Of a stretch of DNA of 64,000 nucleotides, positions 32,651 to 43,095 are shown in pieces; the first letter of the stretch is position 1, and each line of letters begins with the position of its first letter. Below the pieces are notes generated by a model. That model saw nothing but the letters and a program-made list of their open reading frames with translations. It had not been told where the DNA came from and ran no database searches. The DNA lies in NCBI GenBank assembly GCA_001632435.1, contig KV424034.1, forward strand, positions 37,299 to 101,298. The letters run 5' to 3'. The position numbers were made by a program, and so were the translations under genes. The DNA is from Calocera cornea HHB12733 (Eukaryota > Basidiomycota > Dacrymycetes > Dacrymycetales > Dacrymycetaceae).

Positions 32651-35600
32651 CTACTCCTCCTCATCCTCGTCCATTCTGATCTCATCCTCGTTCACCGCCT
32701 CCTCCTGCAGGACCGTCGTCCTCTCCTTCGCCGCCACGAACGCGGGGCCCTTGACGCCCGCGGCCCTCTCCGCACGGGCCATGGGGTCCGCCTCGTCGGC
32801 TGCGGCCGGGCCCTCGCCCTCCTCCAGCCTCTCCCCCTTCCTGGCCGCGACAGCCTGGGCGGCGAGGAAGCTGACCTCGGTATTATACTGTGCCTGCACG
32901 CTCCGCTTGATGCGCAGCATCTCGCGGAAGGTGTCCTCGGAGCCCGTCTCGATCTCGAACGCGTTCCACTCTGCCCAGAAGTCCGGGTGCACGCGCGGGT
33001 CGCAGAACTGCGAGGCGTGCGCGTAGATCGCGCGCGCGCGGTCGATCTCGCCCAGCTTTCGCTCGAGCGCCGCGAACCGCAGGCACATCTGCGCCGTCTG
33101 CGCGTCGGGGAGCACCTCGAGCGCGCGCTCGTAGATCGGCCGCGTCGCGGGCAGGCCAAAGTTGGCCGCGGCTTTGGCAATGTAGATTGTGAACATCTGC
33201 GGCAACGCGTATCAGCCGAGCGCCTCCCTCCCACTGCCCAACCAGCAAATAGATAGCGCACCTCGAACTTGTCCTCGTCCGCGACGGCCGAGGTCGCGCG
33301 GTCATACACGGCCATGGCGCGCTTGGCGAGGCCAAAGTCCTCCTCGAGCTTTGCGTACATGAGGAAGAGCGGCTTGCTCTGCTTCGCGGGGCACTTTTCG
33401 AGCGCCTGGTCGAACAGGTCGCGCGCGCGTTCCAGCTTGGAGCCGCCCTGTGCGGGCAAACCGGCGTCAGCCCGTATTCGCGCGACGAGACGGGAGCACT
33501 CACATAGCGCTTGACGAATTTGGACAGGTAGATGTTCCAGATCTCGAACGCGATGGGGAAGGTGAAGAGGTCGACGCCGCGCTCGTACACGCGAAAGCTG
33601 TCCTCAAAGTACTTGTTGTCCTCGAGGAACGCGGCGTAGTTGATGACCACCTGGGCGTTTGCGATCTTGAGCTCGAGGATCTTCTCGTACGCCGCCTTGG
33701 TCGACTGGACCGTGCCGATCGACTCTTCGAGGTCGACGTAGAAGGACCAGAGCTTGAGGGACTTGAACAGGCGCGCTTGGACGGGGAGGCTCTGCGCACG
33801 TATGAGGGGTCAGCACGAGCTCTGTGCTTGGCCTCCTTTCAATGTAATGAGAACACGCACATTGTCGTGGTACTGCACCTTTGTGTGCTTCGGCACGGCC
33901 GTCGCGCGCTGCATGACCCTGATGGCCTCATCGTAGTTCCTGAAGGCGGGGCGGACGCATCAGGACTGTGCTCAGCTGGACGAGGCAGGGGAAACGGGGA
34001 CGCACTCCTGCCTCAGCTCGAGCTCGGCCCACTCGCACCACACCTCGGCCAGATCGTCCACGTTCCTGAAGGGGACGCGGGTGGCGCGGTCGAGCACCGC
34101 GCGCGCGGCCTTGAGGTCCGGCTCGGCCGCGCCCGACACGCCGCCCTGCTCGTAGAAGCGGGCAAAGTGTATGTACAGCTGGTGCAGGTTCGCTGTGGCG
34201 CGCTTGGGGGAGATGGTCGACAGGGCCAGCTCGTACGTTTTTGCTACCTGCGGGGGGGTCAGCATCGGCTCAGCCCACGCGCGAGCGCGAAGCGGGACGC
34301 ACATTCTCGTCATCCGCGCCCCACAGCGCGACCCTCTTCTCCCACTCCTGCACGTCGCAGTCATTCCGCCTGAGCATGACCTCATTGACGAGGAACGGCC
34401 TGCGGTCCATGAGGCGCTCGAAGTCGGCCATGCGGTCGTCCAGCTCCTGCTCGGCCTCCTCCGCGTCGGCCGGCGGGAGGGAGGGGACGGAGGCGAGGAG
34501 GGCGGAGATGAGCGACTCGGAGAACTCGGCGTGGGCGTCGAAGATCTGCGTGAAGTCGCGCACGGTGAGCACGGAGCGCTGGCCGGCCTCGAACGTGTCT
34601 TTCGCCTGCGCACACACCGCAACTCGTCAGCACGGAAACGGCAGCTGAAACGCGGCCGCAGGCGCCCGCCGGTCGCACGCACCCGATCAAACTCGCCCCG
34701 CTTCGTCCAGTACGTCGCGAGGGCGGTCCAGAGCCTGCCGGCCTGGTCCGCGTACACGGCCAGCCCGTCCTGCTTCACGATGCGCTCGATGTCGAGTTTC
34801 TTCGGGCTGCGCATGTCGGTCTCCTCCTCGCCTTGTGCCGGCTGCTCGTCGTCAGGGTCGGAGGGGGTGGCGCCGATCTCGTCGGAGAAGGACTCGGCGA
34901 CCTCGAGGAAGGAGAGGAGGAGCGCGTAGGGGGAGGTGCCGGCGGGGGAGGTGTAGCTGCCCGCGGCGGCGCGCCGGGCTAGGGAGAGGAGGAGCTTGGC
35001 GGCTTCGAGCGGTCTTGGGCCGCCCCGGCGCTCGGGGAGGGGCATCCCCGGCCCGGCTGCCGCGCCCTCCTCGTCGTCCTCCCCGTCCACATCCCCATCC
35101 CCATCCTCCTCCGGGCCCACGCGGCCCAGCAGGAGCTTGGCGTACCGCTCGCTGAGGCTGTCGTCCACCGCCAGGAAGCGGCGGTACACCGCGACCATGG
35201 TTGTGCCGCCCCTGGACTCGGCGAAGAGGAGGTAGAGGGGCCAGATGCGCGGGTGGAGGGAGGGCGGGAGCGTCCGCAGCGCTCTGTCGAACGTGCGGCG
35301 GGCGTGGGTGTGCGAGAGCGGGGGCGGGAGGGCCGGGTGCGAGAAGAGGGAGAGGTAGAGCATCCATATGCGCGGCATCTGCGCGGGGGGGGGGCGTCAG
35401 TACAGGGCAAGGCTACCAGGGCGTGATGGGCGGGGAACGTACGGTAGGCAGCCACATGACTGCGCGCTCGCAGACGGCGACGAGGCTCTTCCACTCCTCC
35501 CAGCCGAGCACGCCGTCGACCCAGGGCGCGTCCCACGTGTCCCTGGCCGCGAGCTGGTGCGCCATGAGCTCGCGCATGGTGCCCTGCTTCCTTTGCCCGC

Positions 35601-35979
35601 CCGCGCGCTTGGTGCGGGTGGACGGGCCGAGGACGTAGGCTGTGCGGCAGAGGATGTAGGACTTCCAGAGCTTGAAGCTGCGGGGGAAGTTGTGCAGGGC
35701 GCGCTCGTACAGGTAGACGAGGCGCTGGAACTGGTCGCGCGGCTCGGGGTGGGCGAAGATGCCTAGCGGGCTCGGCGTCGGGGGTGGGTGTCGTGTGCGC
35801 TGCTGGGCGGCGTAGGAGGCGGAGAGGGCGGTGATGAGTGTCCACCAGTGGCGGAAGGAGTGCGGGTTGCGCACGAGGTCCTCCTCCCGCGCGAGCGAGC
35901 CGGGCTCGAGCAGCGTCGGGTGGGTGAGCGGGGTGGGCACCGGCTGGGCGAGCGGGAAGGGCGTAGGCGGGAGCGGCAT
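32651..35979 (-). CDS. SYF1: Pre-mRNA-splicing factor SYF1 (XAB2), HAT-repeat protein, ~958 aa
   Basis: A component of the NineTeen/Prp19 complex of the catalytic spliceosome. Eight exons: 35979-35443, 35378-34683, 34605-34303, 34247-34006, 33939-33861, 33791-33504, 33447-33262 and 33196-32651. The protein is built of tandem HAT (half-TPR) repeats; typical units are FQRLVYLYERALHNFPRSFK, MFTIYIAKAAANFG and SLKLWSFYVDLEESIGTVQS. ENYDEAIRVMQRA and EIWNIYLSKFVKRY are near-universal in Syf1. Residues ~235-300 carry a species-specific acidic/Gly insert. The C-terminus is acidic (DEIRMDEDEEE). Exon 4 ends inside a Glu codon with a GTGCGT donor. Pieces of exons 3-4 recur at 19.5-20.6 kb. Confidence 0.95.
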
Positions 35980-36203
35980 CGTCGCGGGCGGGCACGCGAA
36001 CGCTCAAGGCTCAACGCTGAGCGTGTCTGGACAGTGGCAAACTCATCATTTTGGCGCGAGCAGTGGGGGGCTGTGCTCCCCCCCGCGGGGTGTGCACTTG
36101 GAGCGGAGCCGGTGTTACATTTCATTACCGCTTGTCCCTGGACAACATGACACTCTACTGGTACAACAACAATCTCGCTAAACCGCGGCTCCGGTTCCTT
36201 CAT

Positions 36204-37509
36204 TCAAGGACGCATCGTATTGAACAGCCGGTCGCCCTAAATGAGTCTTAGTCCACGTCTGGAACAACGTATCGGTATTCAACGCACCGTGTCGCCCAAA
36301 CCGGGCGAGATCAGTCCGTGATCCGTAAGTTCCGGGTCAACCGCGGCGACCCAGACCTGTTTGATGGGGTGTCAGTATGCCTTTGGTGAATGAGGCATGA
36401 AAGGAAGAATTGGAGGCGGTGAGAGAAGCCGTGTAAGGAACCGTTATGGAGAACGGTTCGGGAACGTTGAAGGAGACGATTAGAAAGACGGTTAGGGAAA
36501 CGGTTAGGGAAACGGTTAAGGAAACAGGAACGGTTAGGGAGACGGTTAAGGAATCGGCGTTGAAAGTGGTCAAGGACAACCGATAAACCGAAAGTAGAAA
36601 TGGAGGAATTGCCCAAGCCAAACCATGCCACCGAACTCACGTGCAGATCCGGAAACTCGCCATGAATCCTCTGCAGCCCCGGTGCCGAGGCGAGGATGGC
36701 GAGGAACCTGATATTCTGGACTACAACTCCATTTAGCCGAATTGCACCGAGCTCGGGACACGCAACGACGACATACTGGGCACGCCCCACTCGACCTGTC
36801 GCGGTGTTAGGAGTGATGGGATAGACTTGGATACGATGCAACGCACGATCATGGTCACCGCAGCGCAGGCGGTGCCGCCGGTCGCGATGAGCGGGTCGAC
36901 GATGTACACGAGGTCGACCTCGACGCTCTCGGGGAGCTTTGAGTAGTCTGCCCGGCCCCAGGTCTCAGCCCCGCCCCAGTGCAGCAACTTGAATTGGATA
37001 GGACGCACACTCGACCGGCTGGAGCGTAGCCTTCTCCCTAAACAGCCCGACGTGGAAGACGTTCGCGTCCGGGAACAGCGGCAGTAGGCCGTCCGCCATG
37101 CCCAGCCCCGCACGCAGGATCGGGACGACGCCGATGCGCGAGGCGAGGAGGGTGCCGACGGTCTGGGTGATGGGTGTCTGGAGGGGGATCTCGAACAGCG
37201 GGAGGTCACGCGAGGCTTCGATCGCCAGGAAGAGGGAGACGTCCCGCACGCCCTGTGGGTGGGTTGTTAGCCCGCGATGAATGGATCTCGCGCTTCAATT
37301 GGGCCGGCGCGCACCTCGCGGAACGTCTTGGGAGAGGCGGCAGTTGACCGCAGTGCCTGGTCCGTATCAGCATCATCCTTGCTCTCTAGCCCTAGAATCG
37401 GAGCGCGCACCGTAAGCTTCGCACTGACGACCGGATGCGAGATCAAGTGCGTGTTGGGGTTGAGCTCCCGCGGATCGGGGCCAGGGACAGCCTGAGGAGC
37501 GGCGGTCAT
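36204..37509 (-). CDS. FUR1: Uracil phosphoribosyltransferase (UPRT), 228 aa
   Basis: Makes UMP from uracil and PRPP in pyrimidine salvage; it also activates 5-fluorouracil. Eight exons: 37509-37411, 37356-37315, 37252-37009, 36947-36847, 36795-36777, 36720-36641, 36356-36288 and 36236-36204. Conserved segments are ASPKTFRE, VGTLLASRIGVVPILRAGLG, VGLFREKATLQPVEYYSKLP, the PRPP loop IVDPLIATGGTACAA, GEFPDLHVWVAAVDPELT and the C-terminus PGLGDTGDRLFNT. The last 11 codons lie on a separate exon after a 51 nt intron; missing it would end the protein at a false stop after GDTVR. The intron at 36357-36640 is 284 nt, five times the local norm, and holds a minisatellite. Confidence 0.94.
36445..36556. 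repeat. ~12-bp minisatellite (ACGGTTAGGGAA-type) inside a FUR1 intron
   Basis: Degenerate tandem units such as ACGGTTAGGGAA and ACGGTTAAGGAA fill the middle of the enlarged intron, with weaker units starting near 36428. Four units contain GGTTAGGG, i.e. the TTAGGG telomere hexamer, but spaced every 12 bp. Confidence 0.8.
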
Positions 37510-38144
37510 GATGCTGCTTCGTATGGTCAATATTGGCCTATGCTGCTGTAGAGATGATCTGGAGTATGCGGGTATGCGCTGAGATGGCTCGGATAGTGCA
37601 AAGAGGGAACGAGCAAGCGCGGGTCAGTGGTCGGATATCGAGCCTCGACTGGTAGGGAGAGAGCGTGATTGCGCAGACGGGGCGGGCCAGGGTCCCTGGG
37701 CGCTTTCCCAATACCCGCCTTGTTCGGCTACGCCGCACGAGGGCGAATCTACACCGAGCTCCCGGGCGCGCTCATGATGTGCTGTCTGAGTGTTTGCGGT
37801 TCCTGGCGCTGCATTCGTGGGTGTGCGGTATGTAGTACGGCCAAGGGATGGAACAGCGCACAGGGGCGCAGAGTGGGGGAACAATGATAGCAATGCTTCG
37901 GACAATGACATTTATCATGCCGGTTCACCGTCCGTTGGGGACGACATTACCCTAACGGTTCCGTTCCAAACCCCGTCCCACCGCCAACCCGAACGACCAC
38001 AGCCCGTCCTAGCTCGCATTCACCAACCCCAACACCTCCCAATCCAATCCAATCCAATCCAATCCCCTCGCCTCGCATTGCCTACCGTAAGTGATAGTGA
38101 TAGTGATAGTGATAGTGATACCCACTGCCTGCCTGCCTATGTGC
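37510..38144. other. Intergenic FUR1 promoter / RPN14 3' side
   Basis: 635 bp with no gene. It contains a (AATCC)n run of about five units at ~38041-38065 and the hexamer tract described separately. Confidence 0.45.
38091..38120. repeat. (GTGATA)5 microsatellite
   Basis: Five exact GTGATA units, 30 bp, ending 24 bp before the RPN14 stop codon; probably in its 3' UTR. Confidence 0.9.
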
Positions 38145-39651
38145 CTAGTACCGCCTGACAACGCCATCGTCCCCGGCCATCCACACACTGCCGCCCTCGG
38201 CCCGCACACACCGGACGGCATCACATTCCCACCCGGCCCATTCTTCGCGCACCGCTGGCCCCGGTCCTTCCAGCGCTGGTGCTAGTGCTGCTGTGCCCGA
38301 GCCAGAGGTGGAAGAAGTGGAAAGCAGCCACGGCAGCCCGTCCTCCGTGCCCACGGCGAGCCCGCGCTCGGTCAGGACCAGCCCCTCGACGGAGCTCCCG
38401 TTGCGTCTCACCTCCCACACAGCCCGCGTAAGCATCCTCAGATCATACGCCGCGATGACCCCGTTTGTGCTGCCTGTGTAGAGGGCGAGCGGGGAGAGGG
38501 CGAGGGATTGCAGTGCGCCTGGCGAGGTGGGGCTGGGGCTGCTGAGGGAGGGGGAGGAGGAGGGGCGCGGGGAGGTGTAGAGCGTTCGTTGGGAGGGGGC
38601 TCGGAGGTCGAGCAGCGTAAAGCTGCCGCTGGAGAGGGCGACGGCGAGCAGGGGGAGCTCTTCGGACGTGGCTTCCGGGGGAGCACCGTTCGTCCCGTTC
38701 GTCGGCCCCGGCCCCGGCCCCGGCGCAGGCCCGTCGGTCGGGTCCGGGTCCGGGACAGGCGCAGGCGGGTCTTCCCGCAAGTAGGACAAGTCGAGCTCCC
38801 TCGGCGGCTGCATCCCCGCCATCGCCAGGGCTGCGCTCCACCCGTGCGTGCCGAGGGTGCTAGCGCACGTTCCCGCGCCCACATCCCACAGCCTGACGGT
38901 CCCGTCCTTCGCACAGCTGACGACCTGCCGGCCGCGGCCTATGATGTGCGTGTCCGTCACGCCGCGCTTGTGGCCGCGGAGGGTGCGGGCCGGGAGGAGG
39001 GGCGGGGCGACGGGCGAGATCTGGAGCTGGGTGTCGGAGCCGGCCGAGAGGAGGACGGCGCTCGAAGGGAAGAAGCGGACGCTGAGCACGGTCGACAGGT
39101 GCGGGCGGAACGTCTGGCTGGGGGGCTGCGCGGCTCCGGGCGCGGGGAGCGGCGTGAGCGTGATTTCGCCGTCGGCGTTGGCGGTGGCGAGCCGGGCGAG
39201 GTCGGGCGAGGGGGCGAGCGAGGTGATCTGCCTGCCTGGGGTGAGCGGGAGGGACTGGCGGGGGAAGCGCACGGGCGTCGGCGGGATGTGCAGGACCGGG
39301 CAGGCGACGAGCAGGGTGGCCTGGGGCGGGGGTTAGCGGGGTCGGGAGTAGGCCGACACATGGTCATGGTCATGGGCATGCCAGCCCAGTCCAGCACGCC
39401 CGACTCCGACTCACACTATTAGCCCACTCAACCTCCACGCCGTCCCTCCCGCTGAGCCGGACCCCGCCGGGCGCATCCCTGTCCCTCTCGACCCTAGCTT
39501 TGCCGTGCACGCTGCGCGCACCGTGGAGGTAGCAGGAGATCCAGACGTCCTCTGCGGGGACGAGGGAGGAGGCGACGTCGGCGAGGACGGCGGGGAGCGT
39601 CGGCTGGACTGTTATTTGCGGGAGTGGGAGGGGGTGGGGGGGGCGGGACAT
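38145..39651 (-). CDS. RPN14: 26S proteasome assembly factor RPN14/PAAF1, WD40 protein, ~470 aa
   Basis: A WD40 chaperone that binds the proteasomal ATPase ring (Rpt6) during base assembly. Two exons, 39651-39415 and 39320-38145. Seen motifs are LRGHKRGVTDTHIIGRGRQV, then SCAKDGTVRLWDVGAG, the most conserved PAAF1 repeat. Earlier blades include ITSLAPSPDLARLATANADG and STVLSVRFFPSSAVLLSAGS; late blades include TGSTNGVIAAYDLR and VWMAGDDGVVRRY at the C-terminus. A Pro/Gly/Asp-rich insert lies at about residues 265-300. The start is MSRPPHPLPLPQITVQPTLP. It shares the window with another proteasome gene, RPN8, but they are far apart and not co-transcribed. Confidence 0.88.
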
Positions 39652-39980
39652 CCTGTACTGGGCTGGGATGGGTTGTGAGAATGAAGGGCGGTATGATGGT
39701 AGTGTACACAGTGCTTTCAGGATGGCGACTGGATGCGACAACACGGGCGCTTACCCTCGCGTCCCGGCTCCAAGTCATGCATATAAGAACTAGTTCTGTG
39801 CTACCCAGGCACTTCGCCGAACCAATATCCCTGCAGGGCCCTAGCATTTCGTCAATCTGCCTCCGCTGGAACGCGGTCCCCGATACCTACTTTGAACACG
39901 GAGCAAAGGGACCACGCTGGCTGGGCAACGTCCAGGAGCAGTACCGAGTTTCGTGATATTTGCTCTCTTTTCGACGTCCT

Positions 39981-40200
39981 TTTGCTCCCCCTTTGCCGTT
40001 TGCCTGGAGAGATCTCTGCTTCCGCTTGGGCCTTTACTTCCGTCCATGCATTTGCCTCCACTCTTGTGTTTGCCTCCGCTTTGCATTTGCTTCGGCATAA
40101 TATTTACTTCCGCCCAGGAGTTTGCTTCCGTTTCAAGATTTAATTCCGCTTATGTGCTTGCTTCCGTCGAGCTATTTGCTTCCGTTTGAAAGTTTGCTTG
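39981..40200. repeat. 18-bp-period array with conserved TTTGCTTCCG core
   Basis: About twelve degenerate units. The core (TTTGCTTCCG and variants TTTGCCTCCG, TTTACTTCCG) starts at 39999, 40015, 40033, 40051, 40069, 40086, 40103, 40121, 40139, 40157, 40175 and 40193, a spacing of 16-18 bp and mostly exactly 18. The 8 bp between cores are essentially unrelated. 18 bp is six codons, but stops interrupt all frames, so coding is unlikely. Confidence 0.85.
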
Positions 40201-40502
40201 CCAGGGCCCACCTTTCGGCGGACACATTTAATTGATAAGATACTGTCGAGCCAAAATCAGCTGTGCGACAAATGTCTCCATATTTGCACCACACACACAT
40301 ATGATGGAGCAACAGATGCACTATTATTGCTCGTCTATGTACACGTCCTTAACATCCAAATTACATACATCCATTGATGGCATACAGAGCGTCCCCGCTC
40401 AACAATTTTGGCTTTTCATAAACCCAAGGGGATCCAAGGTCTGGTGAATTGAATTGAACCGCGGTGTCGTCCAGGTATGATGAGTTGCTGACGAGTGCGG
40501 GG

Positions 40503-40544
40503 GGTGGTCGGTCGTCGGTGGTCGGTCGTCGGTCGTCGGTCGTC
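40503..40544. repeat. (GGTCGTC)6 tandem repeat
   Basis: Six 7-bp units, four GGTCGTC and two GGTGGTC, just downstream of the expansin-like gene. Confidence 0.85.
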
Positions 40545-40627
40545 GGGCCCGGGGCGGAGAATGGCAGAAGCGGAGAAAGCACGTCATCCGCGTGCTCCGG
40601 CGACCGAAAGGGTACCAGCACGAGCGC

Positions 40628-41035
40628 CTAGTTCCCGGCGGGTGCCCAACCATCGTAGTAGAAGTTCCACTTGATGTCGAAGACGCCCTCATCGAGACCA
40701 CCGCTGGACAGGGCCTTGAACAGGTCCGGGCTCATATCGAGGCTGCCCCATGCGCACCCAGGGCACTCATCGCGCACCTTGGCAACGGCCGAGGCGCCCG
40801 TGGCAGCGTTCTCGACGAGGAGGAAGCGGTTGCAGTAGTCGCCTGAGGTGTACTGGGGCTCATTCAGTGCGACGAGGTAGTCCGCATCGGTATCGGTGTA
40901 CCCGCAAGCGCCAAGGCCGACCTCGAACCAGGTTGCGCGGCCGGTGAACTGGGTGGACTCGAGGGAGGAGGTGTCCACCGGGGCGGGGAGAGCAAGCGCG
41001 AGAGGGGCGAGGAGGAGGGTGACGAGAGCAAACAT
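40628..41035 (-). CDS. Small secreted expansin/RlpA-like double-psi beta-barrel protein, 135 aa
   Basis: A single exon. A signal peptide (MFALVTLLLAPLALALPAPV) is followed by a barwin/RlpA-type DPBB domain: GRATWFEVGLGACGYTDTD, YCNRFLLVENAATGASAVAK, VRDECPGCAWGSLDMSPDLF and the C-terminal FDIKWNFY. Cys residues are placed as in fungal cerato-platanin/expansin-like secreted proteins. There is no C-terminal carbohydrate-binding domain, so wall loosening is only a family-based guess. Basidiomycetes often have many such genes. Tandem repeats sit on both sides: 41070-41102 upstream and 40503-40544 downstream. Confidence 0.9.
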   Translation of the reverse strand: MFALVTLLLAPLALALPAPVDTSSLESTQFTGRATWFEVGLGACGYTDTDADYLVALNEPQYTSGDYCNRFLLVENAATGASAVAKVRDECPGCAWGSLDMSPDLFKALSSGGLDEGVFDIKWNFYYDGWAPAGN

Positions 41036-42509
41036 CTTTGTGGCGGTTGGGTTGCGTGGTGGGTGGGATTAGAGGTGGGGGTAGAGGTGGGGGTAGAGGT
41101 GGCTCGAATGCGAGTTGATGCCTTTTCCTCGCTGCCTAGGAGCGTGTTTATATATGCTTCAGAGCGCCCAAGGCCCTCGCCAAAGACTTCAAAGCGCCCA
41201 GCCCATATTCTAATGCAAGAGGTACCACCATAGCAAGCTCTCGAGCAGCAAAATGTTCGAGAGACCGCCGTCTAGACCTTCTCCCGAGGATGCGGGGGTT
41301 AGATGCACCCCAAACCTGCCCCGGCAGATCAACGCAGGTTCACCCACGGCCACCAGCGTTAGCAGGCTACTGGACCGGCGCTTTGTCCATAGGAGGTGAG
41401 CCACTGCGGAGAGCCGTGTGCTGCCGATGTGGGCCAGACGCCGATGCCAGACGCACCCTCGAACTCACGTTCGGTGTAACCACACGTTGAACCAGCAGGG
41501 GCGGCCCTTAGCATATGCATAGCAGAGAACGACGTCAGAGAGAGGAATGCGCCCTGGTTCTCTCTCCTCTGATGCAGGAACAGCGGCAGGCGAAGGCCGG
41601 GCCCTGACCCGACTGAGGGGAGCACCCCAGAAAAATTCCTCCGTCTTCGGCTCTTTTCATTAGGTCCCCTGCTCCGGACATGGGCCTGCACATGATGGCT
41701 GCCGGAGGTCTTGCCTCGGGCCAGCGCTTGCCAACCGGGTCTCATTGGACCAGCCTTGCCCTTCACGGTATGGAGAGAGAACTCCTCGGAGCAGAGGAGG
41801 CTTGCAGACTCGGCTACTCGCGGCCCGAGTGAGATGGTCTCACGGCAAGCTGCAGGTGGGTCTCACCGGGTCTCTGCGCTTCACTACCAGTAGGGCCGGG
41901 TTGGTGCCTGGCTACCCTTGCCCCTGCCTTGGCCGGAGACCAAGCATCACACTCTTCGCTTCACACTGAGAAATTGTTGATCGGCAGTTGGCCGCGTTAG
42001 GCCTCAGTCCGAGGAATGGGCTAGGCCTTGGAATGCCCCAAATTCAGTGGCAGTGCATTTTTCATTCATTTTCACTTTCCCCGATTCGATTCCCGGAGCC
42101 GAACCGAATAGGCATTTCTCCGCTACGCGCTCCGTATGTCCGCTCCAATGGAGCGGAGCGCGTGCGAGAAAGCTCGGAGTCCCATACGCAGTGGCTTGCC
42201 CCAGCGTGAAGGCATGTGCAGCGCCCATTCGGCAAATAGAGGGTGCCTCTGACAAAAGGCCCATTAATGAAATGGACAATGGTCCCCTGAATTTTGCCTT
42301 TCGTGGCTGCGCTCCTCGTGCCAGTCCCGGCACTTCTGGGTCCCCTGACGATTTTTCGTCAATAGCAGCTGATATACGGGCCAGTGCCGTCTAGACCGCC
42401 TAAGTGCTTTGCAGCGTGAACAATCCACAGAGCAGGCGGGAACCGACCACACCGAGGTTGTCCCGTCGCCATTCCTTTCGACCTTGCTGAACGAACCCTT
42501 CCGGTTTGG

Positions 42510-42550
42510 TTCTCGCTTCCGCAACCAGGAGGCGGACATGTTGCTCCCAG
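42510..42550 (+). pseudogene. Short fragment of the TauD-family dioxygenase gene
   Basis: CTTCCGCAACCAGGAGG begins a 24-base stretch with 23 matches to exon 3 of the dioxygenase (46429-46580), translating FRNQEADM against FRNQEADIYQLL. Six bases (CTACCA) are lost before TTGCTC. It lies on the opposite strand to its parent and 13 bp from an SPT16 fragment. Confidence 0.7.
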
Positions 42551-42562
42551 TGAGCGGAGCGA

Positions 42563-42652
42563 TGATACGGCGGTACGCGAAGTCAACGCAGTCGGACTCG
42601 CTCGTATTCTTGATGGCGTTGATGTGGAGCGGAACAGCGTTTCCATACACAC
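42563..42652 (-). pseudogene. SPT16 exon 12 fragment
   Basis: The minus strand reads VYGNAVPLHINAIKNTSES, then DFAYRRI, against VYGYAVPFHINAIKNTSKS, then DFTYLRI, in SPT16 exon 12 (54946-55116). About 90 bp are clearly homologous. The upstream FECRDSA may derive from exon 9 (IEFRDSA), implying joined non-adjacent pieces. Confidence 0.82.
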
Positions 42653-43095
42653 GCAAGATGGCCGCACTATCGCGGCATTCAAAACTAACGCGAGTTAGAA
42701 GTGGTGACCCTTGGACTTCCAACCGGCGCAAGTCATTTCAATCGAACCCAATGACATGAATCAGACCGTCCTTTGTTCATCAGCGTCGGGCGTCTACTCG
42801 TTCTTCTTCCGGCAGCATTGCCCCGCAAGCTGTCACACGTCTTCGGACCACCGATGTCGACTCCGACATACCCCGCGGTTTCACTGCCGTTACTCAGTGC
42901 AAATCGGGGATGCACCCTCGATTACGGAGATTGAGGAGAAAAATGCGGGGAGGGGTGGGCGCTTACTGCGTCGGTCTCGGCGTGTGGAAGGGGGTTCGGC
43001 ACTTACACGGCGTTTCAAGCATAATGTTTATGTGAAAAAGTCGACGTTGCTGTAAACTAAGCGTAGGAGTGCCAACTATTACAACAGTCAGTAGT

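Larger units (their letters stand above)
39652..40627. other. Intergenic between RPN14 and the expansin-like gene, repeat-rich
   Basis: 976 bp with no supportable gene. The left third should contain the RPN14 promoter. It includes the 18-bp periodic array at 39981-40200 and a 7-bp tandem repeat at 40503-40544. Confidence 0.5.
41036..43095. other. Gene-free 2 kb region with promoter, repeats and gene fragments
   Basis: The right side of the expansin-like gene holds its promoter and a ~12-bp tandem repeat (AGAGGTGGGGGT type) at 41070-41102. From about 41.2 to 42.5 kb I see no gene and no clear transposon ends; it may be old repetitive DNA. The fragments at 42.5-42.65 kb are listed separately. 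Confidence 0.45.

Noticed and set aside
33450..34373. Plus-strand open frame of 307 codons
   Set aside because: Antisense across several SYF1 exons and introns; SYF1 evidence is overwhelming.
34979..36007. Minus-strand open frame of 342 codons
   Set aside because: Wrong-frame reading of SYF1 exons 1-2; very Arg/Ala/Pro-rich.
36279..36287. FUR1 ending at the stop after GDTVR
   Set aside because: A 51 nt intron and an exon encoding GDRLFNTMRP follow, restoring the conserved UPRT C-terminus.
36445..36556. Telomere or subtelomere signal from TTAGGG units
   Set aside because: Units are 12 bp, degenerate and lie inside a FUR1 intron with housekeeping genes on both sides, so this is an interstitial minisatellite.
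38508..39422. Plus-strand open frame of 304 codons
   Set aside because: Antisense shadow of the RPN14 WD40 exon.
39981..40200. CRISPR-like array (regular repeats with variable spacers)
   Set aside because: Eukaryotic context, 10-bp degenerate cores and 8-bp spacers are far too short, and there are no cas genes.
41200..42000. LTR or solo transposon end
   Set aside because: The sequence looks repetitive in style, but I could find neither paired terminal repeats nor target duplications.
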